A stretch of 64,000 bases of DNA from an uncultured Alphaproteobacteria bacterium (GCA_949082785.1 CARVLU010000003.1:110385-174384), one strand, 5' to 3'; counted from the first letter of the stretch, positions 1 through 8,624 are shown. The notes: generated from the sequence alone by a model not told the origin. Program-made: numbers and translations.

Positions 1-293
1 AACGTCTGTCGTCGGGCAAAACATGGTCCGGGCAAATCGCCGGCATCGCATGCGGCACATTTATGGCCGTGATGTACGGATTGCTGGGGACGGACACATT
101 TTTGCCGCAACTGATGTGGATTGGCATCAGCGTGGCGTTGCTGTCGCAATATGGCGATCTGACGGCCAGCTGGATTAAGCGGCGCATCGGGATAAAAGAT
201 TTTGGCAACATTATCCCCGGTCACGGCGGTGTATTGGACCGCTTTGACGGGTGGATTTACGTGTTGCCGTTGGTTTGGTTGGTGATGATGTAA
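1..293 (+). CDS. cdsA: Phosphatidate cytidylyltransferase, C-terminal part (partial)
   Basis: The frame is open from base 3 and its 5' end lies outside the window. The visible residues begin with a K-T-W-S-G-Q segment, which matches the KTWEG-type cytoplasmic loop of CdsA, followed by membrane helices. Near the end lies the CdsA signature region around KDFGNIIPGHGGVLDRFDG, whose two aspartates bind metal. The enzyme makes CDP-diacylglycerol from phosphatidic acid and CTP in the inner membrane. rseP and bamA follow directly, a very common order in proteobacteria (often uppS-cdsA-dxr-rseP-bamA), which supports the call. Confidence 0.93.
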   Translation, partial: RLSSGKTWSGQIAGIACGTFMAVMYGLLGTDTFLPQLMWIGISVALLSQYGDLTASWIKRRIGIKDFGNIIPGHGGVLDRFDGWIYVLPLVWLVMM

Positions 294-339
294 AAAATGC
301 GGCGCCGCGGCGCCATGGAAAGGTAAGGAAACAGGAAAA

Positions 340-1398
340 ATGAATACGCTTTTGACCATTGTCGCGTTGTTAATTGTTTTGGGTGTTGTGGTATTTGTGC
401 ACGAATTGGGGCACTTTTTGGCGGCACGCTGGGCGGGGGTACGCGTAAATACTTTTTCCATCGGATTTGGTCCGGCATTAATCAAATGGCATGACCGCCG
501 CGGAACCATGTGGAAAATCGCCGCACTGCCATTGGGGGGATACGTTTCCATTTACGGCCAAGAAGATATGTTCGACCGTAAAAAATACGCCGCCCTGCCC
601 GCGGACAAAAAGCGTGGCCATTACCTGTCGGTGCCCGCATGGAAACAATTTATCATCATCGCGGCGGGCGTTACGATGAACTTTATATTGGCGTGGGGGA
701 TTTATTCGGCACTGTTTATGTTCCAGCCGAAAAACGTCCAATTGCCCGTCATCGGCCAAGTAATCCAGGAATCCGTCGCGTTCAAGGCCGGCGTCAAACC
801 GGGCGACACCATTGTCCGCATCGACGAAGAAAAAATCACCAATTGGGGCGAATTAATCATTGCCAAGGAATTGGCGGCCAACCGCGATGCAAACGTGTTG
901 GTGGTGCGCGGCGAAAAACTGGTCCAGGTAAAGTTAAGCCCCGCCGAACGTTGGGGGCTGATTGCCGACGGCAGCAAAACTGAATTCCGTAAAAAGGGCC
1001 TTTGGGGTGCCATCTATTCCGGGGCGCGTGAAACATATCACCAATCGAAAACATTGCTGGTGGTGTTAAAACAAATTGTCACCGGCGAACGTTCGTCCAA
1101 ACAGTTGGGGTCGTTCATCACCATTGCAGAAGTTTCCGGCCAGGCCATGGCCATGGGATTCTTTGCATTGTTGTCCATCATCGCGTTGTTGTCGGTGAAT
1201 TTGGCGGTGATTAATCTGTTGCCGTTGCCGGTGTTGGACGGGGGATATCTGCTGATTTTGATTATAGAAGGTATCACACGCCGCAAACTGGGCGGACGCG
1301 GTATGGAAATTGCGATTTTGTGCGGGTGGATTTTGATTGCCGCCATGTTCGCGTTGACCATGTGGAATGACCTGGCACGTGTATTCGGCCTGCGATAA
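340..1398 (+). CDS. rseP: RseP-like site-2 intramembrane zinc metalloprotease
   Basis: The 352-residue protein has the metalloprotease motif HELGH at residues 21-25 inside the first membrane helix. It has one visible PDZ-type segment (around VIQESVAFKAGVKPGD) and the second S2P motif NLLPLPVLDGG near residues 288-298, which supplies the third zinc ligand. The family cleaves transmembrane anti-sigma factors and signal-peptide remnants in the inner membrane. The length fits the short single-PDZ forms rather than the roughly 450-residue E. coli protein. An AGG-rich ribosome site precedes the ATG. It lies 47 nt after cdsA and 23 nt before bamA, so the three probably form an operon. Confidence 0.95.
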   Translation: MNTLLTIVALLIVLGVVVFVHELGHFLAARWAGVRVNTFSIGFGPALIKWHDRRGTMWKIAALPLGGYVSIYGQEDMFDRKKYAALPADKKRGHYLSVPAWKQFIIIAAGVTMNFILAWGIYSALFMFQPKNVQLPVIGQVIQESVAFKAGVKPGDTIVRIDEEKITNWGELIIAKELAANRDANVLVVRGEKLVQVKLSPAERWGLIADGSKTEFRKKGLWGAIYSGARETYHQSKTLLVVLKQIVTGERSSKQLGSFITIAEVSGQAMAMGFFALLSIIALLSVNLAVINLLPLPVLDGGYLLILIIEGITRRKLGGRGMEIAILCGWILIAAMFALTMWNDLARVFGLR

Positions 1399-1421
1399 AC
1401 CAACAACGGGGAAAAATTCTG

Positions 1422-3716
1422 ATGACAAACCACAACAATTTATTTTATCGCGGGGCGGCCATTTCGTTGGTGGCGTTGATGGTCGGGCAAATGCCGATGA
1501 CAACGCACGCCGCCACCGTGTCGCGCATTGATGTTGCCGGCAACAGCCGCATGGACGCGGAATCCATCCGGATTTTGTCAGACGTGAAAATCGGGTCGAA
1601 TTTAAATTCTGAAAACGTCAACCAGATTGCCAAGAAATTACAGGAAAGCGGGTATTTTTCCAAAATCGATGTCCGCATGTCCGGCGACGTGTTAAAGATT
1701 AATGTCACCGAAGCGCCCATCGTATCCCGTGTCACCGTCGAAGGGAATGATGATATTTCCACCGACGATTTGAAAAAGGAAATCCGGTTAAAGGAACGCG
1801 CGTCATACGATGAATCCGTCATTGGTGCCGACGTTCAGCGCATGTTGACCATTTACCAGCGCAAGGGATTTTTTGGCACCAAAATCGAACCCAAAAAGAT
1901 AAAGCTGTCGGACAACCGTGTGAACGTCGTCTATGAAATCAAAGAAGGTCATCCGACATACATCCGCGATATTAATTTCAGCGGGAACAAAAAATTCAGC
2001 AGTCGCACGCTGCGCGGGGAACTGTTGTCGCGCGAACACGCGTGGTGGCGTTTTATGACCCAGTTCGATGTTTTCGACGAAGACCGCATTTTATACGACC
2101 AGCAAATGTTGCGCCAATTTTACCTGCGTAACGGATATGTCGATTTCCAGGTAAAAAATGCCGCCGGCGAATTCACCCCCGACCGCGAATATTATTCCGT
2201 CACATTCACCGTGGACGAAGGGGCAAAATACAAATTCGGCAAACTGAGTGTCGATAACCCGTTCCCCGATGTCCCGGACGAAGTTTTGAACGATGCACTG
2301 AAAATGTCGGAAAAAGACACGTATAACGTTGACCTGGTCGAAGAAACGATGGTCGCCCTGCGCGGGGCGGTGGCCGATTACGGATACGCGTTCATCAATG
2401 TTGAACCCGTCCCGGTCAAGCATGATGACAGCCAAACCATCGACATGGAATTCAAGCTGCAAAAAACAAACCGCATTTATTTGAACAGCATTAACATTCT
2501 GGGCAATGTGCGCACGTTTGACACGGTGATTGAACAATTGTTGCCGATGCGCGCGGGCGATCCGTTTTCCCTGCAAACAATCGAAGAAGGACGCCAGCGT
2601 TTAATGCGCACCCGTTACTTCAAAGACGTGCAGATGATTCCGACCCGCATCGCGGACGCCAACATGATGAACCTGGATGTAAAGGTCGAAGAACAACCGA
2701 CCGGTGAATTGTCCGGCGGGTTTGGATGGTCCAACATCAACGGGTTCATGGTTGATGCCGGGATTACCGAAAACAACTTTATGGGCCGCGGCCAGATTGT
2801 GCAATTGCGCGGGTCCATCGCCGAATATCAGAAACAGGCATTATTCAGCTTTACCGAACCGTATTTATTCGGCCGGGCGTTGTCGGGCGGCGTGGACGTG
2901 TCGTACACCATGTATGATTATTCGTCCCTGGGCAGCTTTGGCTATGACCGGGATTCATTGGCGGTATCCGGGCGCATGGGCTGGAAACTGACCGACCATT
3001 GGTCCCAGACACTGCGTCTGTCGGCATCGTTTGACCAAAATTACGATATCCAATCGTCAGGGTGGCAGACCGCCAATCTGTACACATTGGGCACAAATTT
3101 CAGATACCATAACCTGGACACCAATTTTGAACAAAACACCCACACCGGGGTCGTTGGAAATATCGGTATTGCATATACCGGCTTTGGTGGCACCGAAACA
3201 TTCATGCGATACAGCGCGGATGTCATCGGGTTTGTGAATTTCTGGGATGACCGCTGGCAATTGCGTTCATCGCTGGATTTGGGAATCTTGCAATCAATTG
3301 GCGGGGATTATATTTCGCGCGTGTACCGTTATTTCTTGGGCGGGGAATCGCTGCGTGGGTTTGACGTTGCGGGCGTTGGGTCGCGCAACTGGGCATATAC
3401 CAATTATTCTTTGGGTGGGCTGTGGAAAATCAACGGGTCAACACAGTTGAACTTTCCCATCTTTATCCCCGATGAATACCAGGTCAAAGGATTTGTTTTC
3501 GCCGATTACGGTATTTTGGGCAAACCACCAAAAGAAGAAGATTATTTCGCCGGCCGTCCCAACAAAATCGACCAAGATTTGCGCACATCTGTCGGGGTCG
3601 GGATTTATTGGAACACACCGATGGGGCCGATGAACTTTTCATGGGGTTGGCCGTTAAAGATGAACAAATACGACCGGGAACAGCGGTTCTTGTTATCGTT
3701 CGAAACACAGTTCTGA
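1422..3716 (+). CDS. bamA: Outer membrane assembly factor BamA
   Basis: The 764-residue protein begins with a signal peptide ending near THA-A (about residues 1-30). POTRA-type repeats follow (VSRIDVAGNSRMD; APIVSRVTVEGNDD; IRDINFSGNKKF; YLNSINILGNVRT), then a C-terminal 16-strand-type barrel that ends in F as the last residue. The barrel carries the conserved (V/I)RG-F region at GGESLRGFDVAG. BamA inserts beta-barrel proteins into the outer membrane. Length and order are typical. It is co-directional with rseP and is closed by a strong terminator. Confidence 0.97.
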   Translation: MTNHNNLFYRGAAISLVALMVGQMPMTTHAATVSRIDVAGNSRMDAESIRILSDVKIGSNLNSENVNQIAKKLQESGYFSKIDVRMSGDVLKINVTEAPIVSRVTVEGNDDISTDDLKKEIRLKERASYDESVIGADVQRMLTIYQRKGFFGTKIEPKKIKLSDNRVNVVYEIKEGHPTYIRDINFSGNKKFSSRTLRGELLSREHAWWRFMTQFDVFDEDRILYDQQMLRQFYLRNGYVDFQVKNAAGEFTPDREYYSVTFTVDEGAKYKFGKLSVDNPFPDVPDEVLNDALKMSEKDTYNVDLVEETMVALRGAVADYGYAFINVEPVPVKHDDSQTIDMEFKLQKTNRIYLNSINILGNVRTFDTVIEQLLPMRAGDPFSLQTIEEGRQRLMRTRYFKDVQMIPTRIADANMMNLDVKVEEQPTGELSGGFGWSNINGFMVDAGITENNFMGRGQIVQLRGSIAEYQKQALFSFTEPYLFGRALSGGVDVSYTMYDYSSLGSFGYDRDSLAVSGRMGWKLTDHWSQTLRLSASFDQNYDIQSSGWQTANLYTLGTNFRYHNLDTNFEQNTHTGVVGNIGIAYTGFGGTETFMRYSADVIGFVNFWDDRWQLRSSLDLGILQSIGGDYISRVYRYFLGGESLRGFDVAGVGSRNWAYTNYSLGGLWKINGSTQLNFPIFIPDEYQVKGFVFADYGILGKPPKEEDYFAGRPNKIDQDLRTSVGVGIYWNTPMGPMNFSWGWPLKMNKYDREQRFLLSFETQF

Positions 3717-3732
3717 TGGATAAATGGCAAAT

Positions 3733-3761
3733 AAAAAACGCGGGAAATTCCCGCGTTTTTT
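3733..3761. terminator. Bidirectional intrinsic terminator between bamA and the 3760-4692 gene
   Basis: Inverted arms AAAAAACGCGGG and CCCGCGTTTTTT surround a 5-nt loop. A and T tracts on the two sides let it stop both convergent genes. It overlaps the last codon of the minus-strand gene. Confidence 0.9.
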
Positions 3762-4692
3762 AATATTGCATCAAACGACGCGACCGGATGTCGGCAAAAA
3801 TCTTTTGCGTGCATGTCCCATATGATTCCAGCGCGTTTTCAAACGAATGATTTGCGCCGGGGATGACCATCAGTTCTTTGTTCGTGGCGTGCACCCCATC
3901 GTACAGACGCACGTTCAAATCATATTCGGCCATATCATCGGCACTGCCCAATACGAAATACAGACGAACCGCCCCCAGATACGAAGACATCGCATACGCC
4001 AGATTTTCCATCGACGTGGCGGTGGCGCGCCATTGTGCCGGCAACGGAATCGACAAATTGTACAGGCATGTCGGCACGCTGTATTGAACATTTTCAATTT
4101 GGCGCATTTGCTTGCTGGCGCGTGTCAACAATGTCCGCCACATTTTGCCCGACGGATCGCGGGATAAATATTTTTCCTGGGTCCGTTGAACGCGCGACGG
4201 CGGCATAAAATACGGATTGTTCAGCACGATTTCGTCAAAATACGCGCGCACTTCGGGGACAAGCACCATCAAATCGGCCAACGCCCGGCATGAAATGGAA
4301 TGCGGCCATGCAATTTTATAAGACTGGTTTAAATCTGTTAATTCCCGGGCAAATGTCAACCCGCGCAACATGGCCAGTTTTTGCCGCGCCAGATTCATGT
4401 CTGAAATTTTATGGTCGGCACCGCTGGTTGCGGATAATGCCGCCCCTTCGACGGCAACAACATCGAAACCGTTTTTCAATGCGGTCTGCATCGGCAATTT
4501 CATACAGGGTTCAATCGGACTGCCGCCGTAACCATGAATCATATACGCCGTGCCCACCGATTCCAGCGGCCGCGGTACGCGCGCCCAATAAACATTAGCC
4601 AGGGGCCGGCCCCGCCGGTCCAAAATTTGGTGTGCATCATCAAAATATTTCAGCGAAACGTTGTCAATTCTGCGTCGGTCACCGTCTGACAT
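3760..4692 (-). CDS. Alpha/beta-hydrolase-like protein
   Basis: A 310-residue protein without a clear signal peptide. The segment YMIHGYGGSP resembles the oxyanion-hole HGxGG of alpha/beta hydrolases. A serine in WPHSISCRA sits where the GxSxG nucleophile elbow would be, but the flanking glycines are missing. A late histidine in IPGANHSFENA is in the usual place for the catalytic base. I therefore infer a hydrolase fold with an atypical nucleophile motif; the substrate is unknown. It is monocistronic and convergent with bamA. An inactive or non-hydrolytic member is possible. Confidence 0.55.
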   Translation of the reverse strand: MSDGDRRRIDNVSLKYFDDAHQILDRRGRPLANVYWARVPRPLESVGTAYMIHGYGGSPIEPCMKLPMQTALKNGFDVVAVEGAALSATSGADHKISDMNLARQKLAMLRGLTFARELTDLNQSYKIAWPHSISCRALADLMVLVPEVRAYFDEIVLNNPYFMPPSRVQRTQEKYLSRDPSGKMWRTLLTRASKQMRQIENVQYSVPTCLYNLSIPLPAQWRATATSMENLAYAMSSYLGAVRLYFVLGSADDMAEYDLNVRLYDGVHATNKELMVIPGANHSFENALESYGTCTQKIFADIRSRRLMQY

Positions 4693-4784
4693 GTTTAATA
4701 TCCCCCGGGTTTTTAAATAGCAATAAATAGTAGCCCTTTATTTCAAATTGTCAACAGGTTTGTATAGACATAGTGTTTTAAAGC

Positions 4785-4814
4785 TTGACGCAGTCCGGCG
4801 ATTTTTACTACAAT
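4785..4814 (+). promoter_or_regulatory. Sigma-70-type promoter for the 48-aa lipoprotein
   Basis: TTGACG and TACAAT are separated by 18 nt. They lie in an AT-rich gap upstream of the small lipoprotein gene, with a GAAAGGGGG ribosome site before its ATG. Confidence 0.7.
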
Positions 4815-4867
4815 CCCATTAAGCATCCAAATGGGGCCGTCGGCCCCAAAAGAAAGGGGGAAATGGT

Positions 4868-5014
4868 ATGAAAAAAATTATCTTGGGCGTGTTGGTGGCG
4901 GTGGCGCTGGCCGGTTGCGGCCAGGTATATGACCGCGAACCGGTGGGTGTCGGTTATGACACAAATGAATTAAAGTTAAGCCCGTGCGCCTGTATCATGG
5001 TGTACCAGGCATAA
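4868..5014 (+). CDS. Very small lipoprotein (48 aa)
   Basis: The ORF has a strong ribosome site, a KK-started signal peptide and the lipobox LAGC (Cys at residue 17). It is followed by only about 31 mature residues ending in SPCACIMVYQA. It is preceded by a good promoter and lies upstream of the exported-protein trio at 5061-7189. The mature part carries two further cysteines (CAC). I do not recognise the family. The role is unknown; an entericidin-like or secretion-accessory lipoprotein is conceivable but unsupported. Confidence 0.75.
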   Translation: MKKIILGVLVAVALAGCGQVYDREPVGVGYDTNELKLSPCACIMVYQA

Positions 5015-5060
5015 CGCATTAAAACCACCCGCATTTACATCCATCCACAGGGGGGACAGA

Positions 5061-5750
5061 TTGGATTACCCAGGCAATTTTGAAACGCCCGCATTTCCGG
5101 CCGGACCGCGCATTGCTTTGTCGCGGGTGATGGCCGTTTGGACGTTGATTGCCTTTTTCATTATTATCTGTCTGTGCGGATTGCTGTTGTGGGCGGGCGC
5201 GTCGCGGCGTCTGGACCCGTTTATGATTTCAATTAATCCCACAACCGGCACATGGACCATCGTCGGTCGAAACGGCCCGCAATTGGAATATTCGGCCCTG
5301 CGCACCGTCCAGGAATCCGTTGTCGGCAAATACGTCACAAACTGGTTCCGGATATCGGGCGAACCCGATGACGACGCGGCATGGCGCAAATGCAACCGCG
5401 ACGAATGCGCATCGGGCGACGCGTTGCTGTTTGGGACGCGGCTGTGCGCGATTTATTGCGGCGCGGGCGACGACGTGTTTAACCAATTTACATATAACGT
5501 GGTCGATGATTATATGGCGCGCGCCGCGCGGGGCGAAACCTGGTCGGTGGACGCGGCGACATTATCCATTACACCGGCCGGTGAAATCACGGACATGGGC
5601 GGCACGTTTCGCGTGCGCGCAACCGTTGTGTCGTCAATTGGCGCCCCCATGCAGATTCAGGCCTTTGTCAAGGTGGCCCGAAACACCAAATACTATCCGT
5701 CAACAATGGGATTCTATATCGCAGACTTTAACGCGTATCGGATGAACTGA
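5061..5750 (+). CDS. VirB8-like bitopic membrane protein
   Basis: A 229-residue protein using a TTG start after a GGGGGGAC ribosome site. A short cytoplasmic N-terminus is followed by one membrane helix (about residues 25-48). The periplasmic part of about 175 residues has a pattern (NWFRISGEPDDD...; FNQFTYNVVDDYMARAARGETW; MQIQAFVKVARNTKYYPSTMGFYIADF) that resembles the NTF2-like periplasmic domain of VirB8/TrbF proteins. VirB8 is the scaffold of type IV secretion channels, but no VirB4/VirB10/VirD4 gene is in the window. It overlaps the next gene by one base (TGATG), so the genes are probably translationally coupled. Confidence 0.55.
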   Translation: MDYPGNFETPAFPAGPRIALSRVMAVWTLIAFFIIICLCGLLLWAGASRRLDPFMISINPTTGTWTIVGRNGPQLEYSALRTVQESVVGKYVTNWFRISGEPDDDAAWRKCNRDECASGDALLFGTRLCAIYCGAGDDVFNQFTYNVVDDYMARAARGETWSVDAATLSITPAGEITDMGGTFRVRATVVSSIGAPMQIQAFVKVARNTKYYPSTMGFYIADFNAYRMN

Positions 5751-6403
5751 TGAAGAAATTAATTATGTTTTTCGCCGGTTTGGCCCTGTTGCTGGTGACG
5801 GGGGCGGGATTGTATTTTGCGGGCGCACTGTATGACGCGGGCGATAAATTTACCGTCCAACCCTTTATTTTTCAGCCGAACAATCTGTCCGCCGCGCGCA
5901 TCGGGACACCACTGTCCATCGACCAATTGTCGGCCGACACGATTTTGGAAACACTGATTAAAAAATTCGTTACCGAATATTTCTATATCACGCCCGACGC
6001 CGAAGATATCGCACAACGCACCCGCCGCGGCAGTATTTTGTCCATGTTGTCGTCGCCCGATGTATTTAATGAATGGAAAAATGACCAGGCACCCGTCATC
6101 GAACGTTTGGCAGACGCGCACGTGTTGCGCACCGTCCACGTTGCGGACGAAATTTTAAAACCCACCGGCAGTGATTATTGGACGGTTGTCTATGAATTAA
6201 AAACATGGGACACCCCGAACGATATGGCGGCGCGCCCGACCACAACGCGCGGCGTGATTTATTTACAGGTTCGATTTGAAAAAGAATTGCGCGACACGAT
6301 GCAGGGCAAACCGTTCGACGTTCGCGAATACCTGGACCGGGGGGGCGACCCGGCGGCCATCTTTAAATTCCGCGTGGAACGCGTGGCGCAAAACCTGAAC
6401 TAG
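5750..6403 (+). CDS. Single-pass periplasmic protein, possible second VirB8-like subunit
   Basis: A 217-residue protein with an N-terminal hydrophobic segment (about residues 4-28) that is a signal anchor or signal peptide, and a hydrophilic alpha/beta periplasmic part. It starts inside the stop codon of the preceding VirB8-like gene and has a similar size and topology. I infer that the two proteins act together. The family is not recognised from motifs alone. The final residues VAQNLN are six bases from the next gene. Confidence 0.5.
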   Translation: MKKLIMFFAGLALLLVTGAGLYFAGALYDAGDKFTVQPFIFQPNNLSAARIGTPLSIDQLSADTILETLIKKFVTEYFYITPDAEDIAQRTRRGSILSMLSSPDVFNEWKNDQAPVIERLADAHVLRTVHVADEILKPTGSDYWTVVYELKTWDTPNDMAARPTTTRGVIYLQVRFEKELRDTMQGKPFDVREYLDRGGDPAAIFKFRVERVAQNLN

Positions 6404-6409
6404 GGCACA

Positions 6410-7189
6410 ATGAAAATGTTAAAACGCTTTGTCTTGTATTTATCGGTAATTTGTGCGGCGACATCGGCGCACGCGGCGGATGATTTTTCATTTGAAAATT
6501 TCGCCATCGTTGACAGTGCGGATGCCGACATCAATGCGGGCCCGGTCACACTGAATGCGGACGCGGGGGCGGTCAATGTTGCGGGTTTTGACATCGCGGG
6601 CATCATGCTGGGCATGGCATTCGAAGATGTGCAAACACTGTTCTTTAAGACCAAGGGATTATACGCCCCCCGCCAGAAAAACAGCATTATTTATACCATT
6701 GCCAAGGATTGGAAATACAACCTGGATTACGAATGCCGGCAACAGGGAATTTATGTCCCGGCGGAATTGGAAAAATGTATCAACAGTCTGGCGCGCAACC
6801 GGGGATTGCTGTATGCGTCCGAATTGCATCTGGTGCGCGAAACCACGGGCGAAGAAATTGTCGTTTATTTCACCAGCAATGCGACAGACAATGTCGTGTG
6901 GCGCGTGGTGTACACCAATGACGTGAACGACGTCGAAGGGGACGCGGAAAAATTCGCCAACCAACGCGAAAAAAAGATTCTGGCATTCTGGCAAAATGTT
7001 TTGGATAAATACGCCGCGCCCAATTCCGGCACGGACAAATGGATTACCACCAGCAATGCGTACGACCCCATGATGACGGCGTATTACGGGTCACTGGATT
7101 TGGTGGACATGGGTCGTTTTTCCACCGACGCGGCCAAGAATGTGCAACAGGCCCGCGAAAACTTTCATGCCAAACCGTATGCTTTTTAA
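6410..7189 (+). CDS. Exported protein of unknown function (third gene of the trio)
   Basis: A 259-residue protein with a clean signal peptide (cleavage likely after SAHA, about residue 22). It is followed by an acidic stretch, the segment FDIAGIMLGMAFEDVQ, and two cysteines in YECRQQGIY...EKCINSLARN that may form a disulphide. The IMLGMAFEDVQ part resembles short periplasmic LGMTxEEV repeats seen in several unnamed proteobacterial proteins. It follows the two bitopic proteins by 6 nt and its 3' end overlaps yraN, so the four genes are probably co-transcribed. Confidence 0.6.
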   Translation: MKMLKRFVLYLSVICAATSAHAADDFSFENFAIVDSADADINAGPVTLNADAGAVNVAGFDIAGIMLGMAFEDVQTLFFKTKGLYAPRQKNSIIYTIAKDWKYNLDYECRQQGIYVPAELEKCINSLARNRGLLYASELHLVRETTGEEIVVYFTSNATDNVVWRVVYTNDVNDVEGDAEKFANQREKKILAFWQNVLDKYAAPNSGTDKWITTSNAYDPMMTAYYGSLDLVDMGRFSTDAAKNVQQARENFHAKPYAF

Positions 7190-7535
7190 AAACTGTTCCA
7201 CATATAAAACCGGTTTGCGGGCGGAATTCTGGGCGCGGATGTATTTGCGCATCCATGGGTTTCGCATTTTGAAAACGCGTTACATTACCGGACGCCACAC
7301 AGGCCGCGCGGAAATTGATATCATCGCCCGGCGGGGGAATTTAATTATTTTCTGCGAAGTTAAATATCGCCCCACCCCGACTGATGCCTGGGACGCGATA
7401 ACGGTGCGGCAAAATGCGCGTCTGCGCGCGGCGGCGGAAACATATCTGTGTCGCACGCAATGGCGGGGCGATGCCCGGTTCGACGTAATCATTATCACCC
7501 CGCGCACAATCCAGTGGGTGCAAAATTCCCTATAA
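7179..7535 (+). CDS. yraN: YraN/UPF0102 family nuclease-fold protein
   Basis: A 118-residue protein when started at the ATG at 7179; upstream in-frame ATGs at 7140 and 7167 also exist inside the previous gene. It shows the UPF0102 pattern: G-x-x-AE-xx-A, then AEIDIIARRGNLIIFCEVKYR, which matches the E-x-D...EVK core of PD-(D/E)XK-type nucleases. The family is universal in proteobacteria and its exact role is unsettled. It overlaps the end of the preceding exported-protein gene by 11 nt. Confidence 0.88.
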   Translation: MLFKNCSTYKTGLRAEFWARMYLRIHGFRILKTRYITGRHTGRAEIDIIARRGNLIIFCEVKYRPTPTDAWDAITVRQNARLRAAAETYLCRTQWRGDARFDVIIITPRTIQWVQNSL

Positions 7536-7540
7536 AAAAC

Positions 7541-7569
7541 TTGAAAACACACGTGGATGGGGATATAAT
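7541..7569 (+). promoter_or_regulatory. Strong sigma-70 promoter for the 46-aa lipoprotein
   Basis: TTGAAA and TATAAT with a 17-nt spacer, six bases after the yraN stop. A GAAAGGAGAAG ribosome site follows before the ATG at 7603. Confidence 0.88.
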
Positions 7570-7602
7570 CACAGCATGCTTTTGTAACGAAAGGAGAAGT
7601 AA

Positions 7603-7743
7603 ATGAAAAAAGTAATGTTGGCCCTGTTTGCTGTCATGACTTTGGCGGCGTGCACTGGTTCTTATAAATCCGGCAACTGTGAATATGATTTCTTGCTGCA
7701 CAAAGATATCTCTATCTCCAAAATCATTGGCAGCTGCAACTAA
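7603..7743 (+). CDS. YhfL-like small lipoprotein (DUF4223-type)
   Basis: A 46-residue lipoprotein with a KK signal and the lipobox LAAC (Cys 17). The mature part, with CEYDFLLHKDISISKIIGSC, is very close to what I remember of enterobacterial YhfL (CSYDYLLHPAISISKIIGGC), the prototype of DUF4223. Function is unknown in any species. The gene has its own consensus promoter and terminator, so it should be well expressed and independently regulated. Finding this family in an alphaproteobacterial setting is unexpected. Confidence 0.82.
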   Translation: MKKVMLALFAVMTLAACTGSYKSGNCEYDFLLHKDISISKIIGSCN

Positions 7744-7752
7744 GCGTTAATG

Positions 7753-7777
7753 AATCCCGGTATAACCGGGATTTTTT
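7753..7777 (+). terminator. Terminator of the YhfL-like gene
   Basis: AATCCCGGT and ACCGGGATT arms around ATA, followed by a run of T. Confidence 0.9.
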
Positions 7778-7824
7778 AATCGCGGGCCCGTTTGCGGAAA
7801 ATTAAAATTTTATGAAAAAACCAC

Positions 7825-7853
7825 TTGCATTTATTCCAACAACAGGTTAAGAT
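7825..7853 (+). promoter_or_regulatory. Promoter of tRNA-Asp
   Basis: TTGCAT and TAAGAT with a 17-nt spacer; the -10 ends 11 nt before the tRNA 5' end. Confidence 0.6.
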
Positions 7854-7864
7854 ACGAAAGCTCT

Positions 7865-7942
7865 GGGGTTGTAGCTCAGTTTGGTTAGAGCGTCTGCCTG
7901 TCACGCAGAAGGTCGCGGGTTCGAGCCCCGTCAATCCCGCCA
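7865..7942 (+). tRNA. tRNA-Asp (GTC)
   Basis: Full cloverleaf. The acceptor stem GGGGTTG pairs with CAATCCC (one G-U), the anticodon loop reads CTGTCAC with anticodon GTC, and the T-loop reads GGTTCGAGCC-like. The 3' CCA is encoded at 7940-7942. A short hairpin with T-run just downstream (ACCGCCCATGGCGGTGTTTT) is the likely terminator. Confidence 0.96.
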
Positions 7943-8086
7943 GAGATTTTCACCGCCCATGGCGGTGTTTTTTATTTGTTCTGTCACAGAATCCCGGCCC
8001 ATAAATTCCCCGCCGCCATTGCGCCCCAAATGGGAATATTCACAAAAATGTTATTATACGAAATCAGTTTATTCCGAAAAAAAGTA

Positions 8087-8095
8087 TGCTATACT
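8087..8095 (+). promoter_or_regulatory. Extended -10 promoter element for the META lipoprotein
   Basis: TGCTATACT, an extended -10 (TGnTATACT), lies 28 nt upstream of the ATG at 8124; no good -35 is visible. AAAGGAG follows as ribosome site. Confidence 0.5.
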
Positions 8096-8123
8096 GCAAC
8101 CATAGGACCAAAGGAGAAAACAA

Positions 8124-8540
8124 ATGAATTTAAAATATTTTGCCCTGGCGGGCGCGATGGCGGCTTTGGCGGCGTGCGATAATTCCACCGCCCAACAGAA
8201 CCCCGACGCGTTAAAGGGGACCAATTACATGGCCCAGCAAAACGGCGTGAACATTGCCCTGGCATTTGATTCGAACGACATGACCGTTCACGGCCAGATT
8301 GTGAATCTGTATAACGGGCCGTACATTGCGGACGGCAATAAAATCAAGTTCGGCAACATGGCAACAACCATGATGATGGGCCCGCAACCCGCAATGGAAG
8401 TCGAACAGCAGTTCTTGCAATTCATGAACACCGCCGACACATATGAAATCAGCGACAGCAAACTGACGATTAAAAATGCGGACGGCCAAGAAATTGTCTT
8501 TGAACAGGTTGCAGAAATCCCGCAGCCGGTGAACGAATAG
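8124..8540 (+). CDS. META-domain lipoprotein (HslJ-like)
   Basis: A 138-residue lipoprotein with the lipobox LAAC (Cys 18). The rest is a single META-type domain: it opens with LKGTNYMA, continues with GVNIALAFDSNDMTVHGQIV-N and GNKIKFGNMATTMMMGP, and ends with a DTYEISDSKLTIKNADG strand pair. The TMM(M)GP motif is characteristic of META/HslJ proteins, which are periplasmic or lipid-anchored and linked to stress resistance. The specific ligand is unknown. It is a single-gene unit between two tRNA genes. Confidence 0.82.
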   Translation: MNLKYFALAGAMAALAACDNSTAQQNPDALKGTNYMAQQNGVNIALAFDSNDMTVHGQIVNLYNGPYIADGNKIKFGNMATTMMMGPQPAMEVEQQFLQFMNTADTYEISDSKLTIKNADGQEIVFEQVAEIPQPVNE

Positions 8541-8552
8541 AAATATATTCGC

Positions 8553-8581
8553 TTGACATTGACCAAAATGCCGGTTATAAT
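8553..8581 (+). promoter_or_regulatory. Consensus promoter of tRNA-Glu
   Basis: A perfect TTGACA and TATAAT pair with a 17-nt spacer, 43 nt upstream of the tRNA 5' end. Confidence 0.92.
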
Positions 8582-8624
8582 CAGCCAGCAATTTAACAAA
8601 AGTTGAATTGTAACCGGCAGTTTT

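Noticed and set aside
7881..8105. ORF across tRNA-Asp
   Set aside because: Its first half is the tRNA itself; no ribosome site.
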